Below are positions 63,314 to 64,000 of a stretch of DNA of 64,000 bases, one piece after another (within the stretch, counting starts at the first letter, position 1; each line of letters begins with the position of its first letter). Origin of the DNA: Iodobacter arcticus (GTDB taxonomy: Bacteria > Pseudomonadota > Gammaproteobacteria > Burkholderiales > Chitinibacteraceae); the NCBI RefSeq assembly GCF_042664895.1, contig NZ_JBHTBQ010000014.1, forward strand, positions 124,001 through 188,000, given 5' to 3'. A program made the translations under genes and the position numbers. The notes under the pieces are model-generated. The model was not told the origin of the DNA. It worked only from the letters and a program-made list of their open reading frames with translations, and ran no database searches.

Positions 63314-64000
63314 CTATTTTGCCAACGCCGCTTTCAGCATCTCTTCAATCTGCTGAACAATCGCTGCTTCTTTATCCGCATCGTATTGCTTAATTGCTGG
63401 CGTATGGATGTGACCGACAGGGATTTTTACCCCAAGCTGATCGCGCAGGCGCAGGCTGCGGTAGGAGATTTCGTTGGATAAATAGCCGCCTCCAGAGCCT
63501 TCAACCGATACTTCATTCACCAATGCAGCCAGATCCTTCGGGCAAAACTCTTTTTGCCGCAGGCTGCTGATGGTGCAGTTATCATGCACGATAAATGGCG
63601 TTTGTACGGTGAGCATATTTTTGACTGGTAGGCTGAACTCTACAAATTCTGCCCCAGCTAAGGTACTGCCCTTGAGTTGTGGCAGTACGGGTTTTGCTAG
63701 TGTGCCGCCAGTTTTAACATTCAAATTATCCGGAAAATCAGCCGAGCGGCGCTTGCCTGGATAGCGCTCTAAATCGAAATCTTTACGCCCCATGCTGACG
63801 GTCACGATTAAATCGACAGGATTTTTTAGGTAGGGCGTGAGCAGGTCTTCCACAAAGCCCGCATCAAAATCGGCAAAGCGCACTGGTGCAATCGCTGTTT
63901 CGATTTGCGCCCGATGGCCATTTACTTCAATAAACTTGCCATCCAGTAGCAGTGCTGCCAGACCTGATGGATTGCTTTGATTGATGTTTCTATCCAGTAG
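63314..64000 (-). CDS. Pyroglutamyl-peptidase-like (C15 family) protein lacking the catalytic Cys, partial
   Basis: The gene enters from the right edge; about 228 codons are visible to the stop at 63314. It opens LLDRNINQSNPSGLAALLLDG, keeps the Glu region VSMGRKDFDLERYPGKR and PDNLNVKTGG, then the late motifs GGGYLSNEISYRSL and PVGHIHTP. In pyrrolidone-carboxylate peptidases these correspond to the E, C and H catalytic residues (GR..ER, YxCNxxxY, GFIHxP). The Glu and His are kept, but Cys is Ser (codon 63476-63478). It may be inactive on pyroglutamyl substrates or use Ser. The N-terminal part is outside the window. Confidence 0.72.
   Translation of the reverse strand, partial: LLDRNINQSNPSGLAALLLDGKFIEVNGHRAQIETAIAPVRFADFDAGFVEDLLTPYLKNPVDLIVTVSMGRKDFDLERYPGKRRSADFPDNLNVKTGGTLAKPVLPQLKGSTLAGAEFVEFSLPVKNMLTVQTPFIVHDNCTISSLRQKEFCPKDLAALVNEVSVEGSGGGYLSNEISYRSLRLRDQLGVKIPVGHIHTPAIKQYDADKEAAIVQQIEEMLKAALAK

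Overview
The window looks like chromosome of a betaproteobacterium, most likely Neisseriales (Chromobacteriaceae or Chitinibacteraceae, for example an Iodobacter-like organism). That placement is inference from the protein sequences and gene mix (DnaJ, ThiC with a TPP riboswitch, PurL, MetY, a chitobiase-type hexosaminidase beside a TonB receptor, abundant REP-like repeats); no rRNA or other marker is present. No tRNA, rRNA or CRISPR array was seen.

Layout. 1-6.6 kb: start of a chemotaxis receptor, dnaJ behind a sigma32-like promoter, two small membrane proteins, thiC with riboswitch, a PIMT-like methyltransferase and a rhodanese. 6.7-32.9 kb (+ strand): a large polysaccharide locus. It starts with an outer-membrane export protein and a Wzz-like co-polymerase, then dTDP-rhamnose genes (rfbB, D, A, C) with HEPN/MNT toxin-antitoxin-type genes inserted among them, then CDP-3,6-dideoxyhexose genes (rfbF, G, H). 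These are followed by a TPP enzyme, a HAD phosphatase and a reductase that together suggest a branched-chain dideoxy sugar, and then by a flippase, a polymerase, wecB, several glycosyltransferases and a WecA-like initiating transferase. 32.9-42.7 kb (- strand): a convergent second polysaccharide cluster of the ABC-transporter type, with Wzm, Wzt carrying a C-terminal carbohydrate-binding domain, a coiled-coil methyltransferase that could end chains, a VanZ-like protein and more glycosyltransferases, one of them a two-domain fusion.

43.0-48.8 kb: a divergent Crp-family regulator facing a FecR-domain protein, a CHASE2 adenylate/guanylate cyclase and a TPR/outer-membrane protein, plausibly one cyclic-nucleotide signalling unit. 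48.8-53.1 kb: a 338-bp MITE-like element inserted in a REP, metY, a YdcF protein, a GNAT acetyltransferase, a 99-bp tandem array of REP units and a RAYT transposase beside it. 53.1-64 kb: purL, a decayed TonB receptor tail, an intact TonB receptor, a GH20 hexosaminidase without signal peptide, and part of a peptidase-C15-like protein whose catalytic Cys is Ser.

How it fits together. The + strand genes supply nucleotide sugars (dTDP-rhamnose, a CDP-dideoxy or branched sugar, UDP-ManNAc), assemble them on undecaprenyl phosphate, flip, polymerise and export them. The - strand genes would make and export a second polymer whose length is set by terminal modification. The 18.9-31.7 kb stretch is clearly AT-richer than its flanks, as usual for exchanged O-antigen DNA. 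The observations most worth following are the two different HEPN/MNT modules inside the rhamnose operon (one a single-chain fusion, one with an in-frame stop), the yersiniose-like pathway, the two export systems side by side, and the layered repeat ecology around the RAYT gene.
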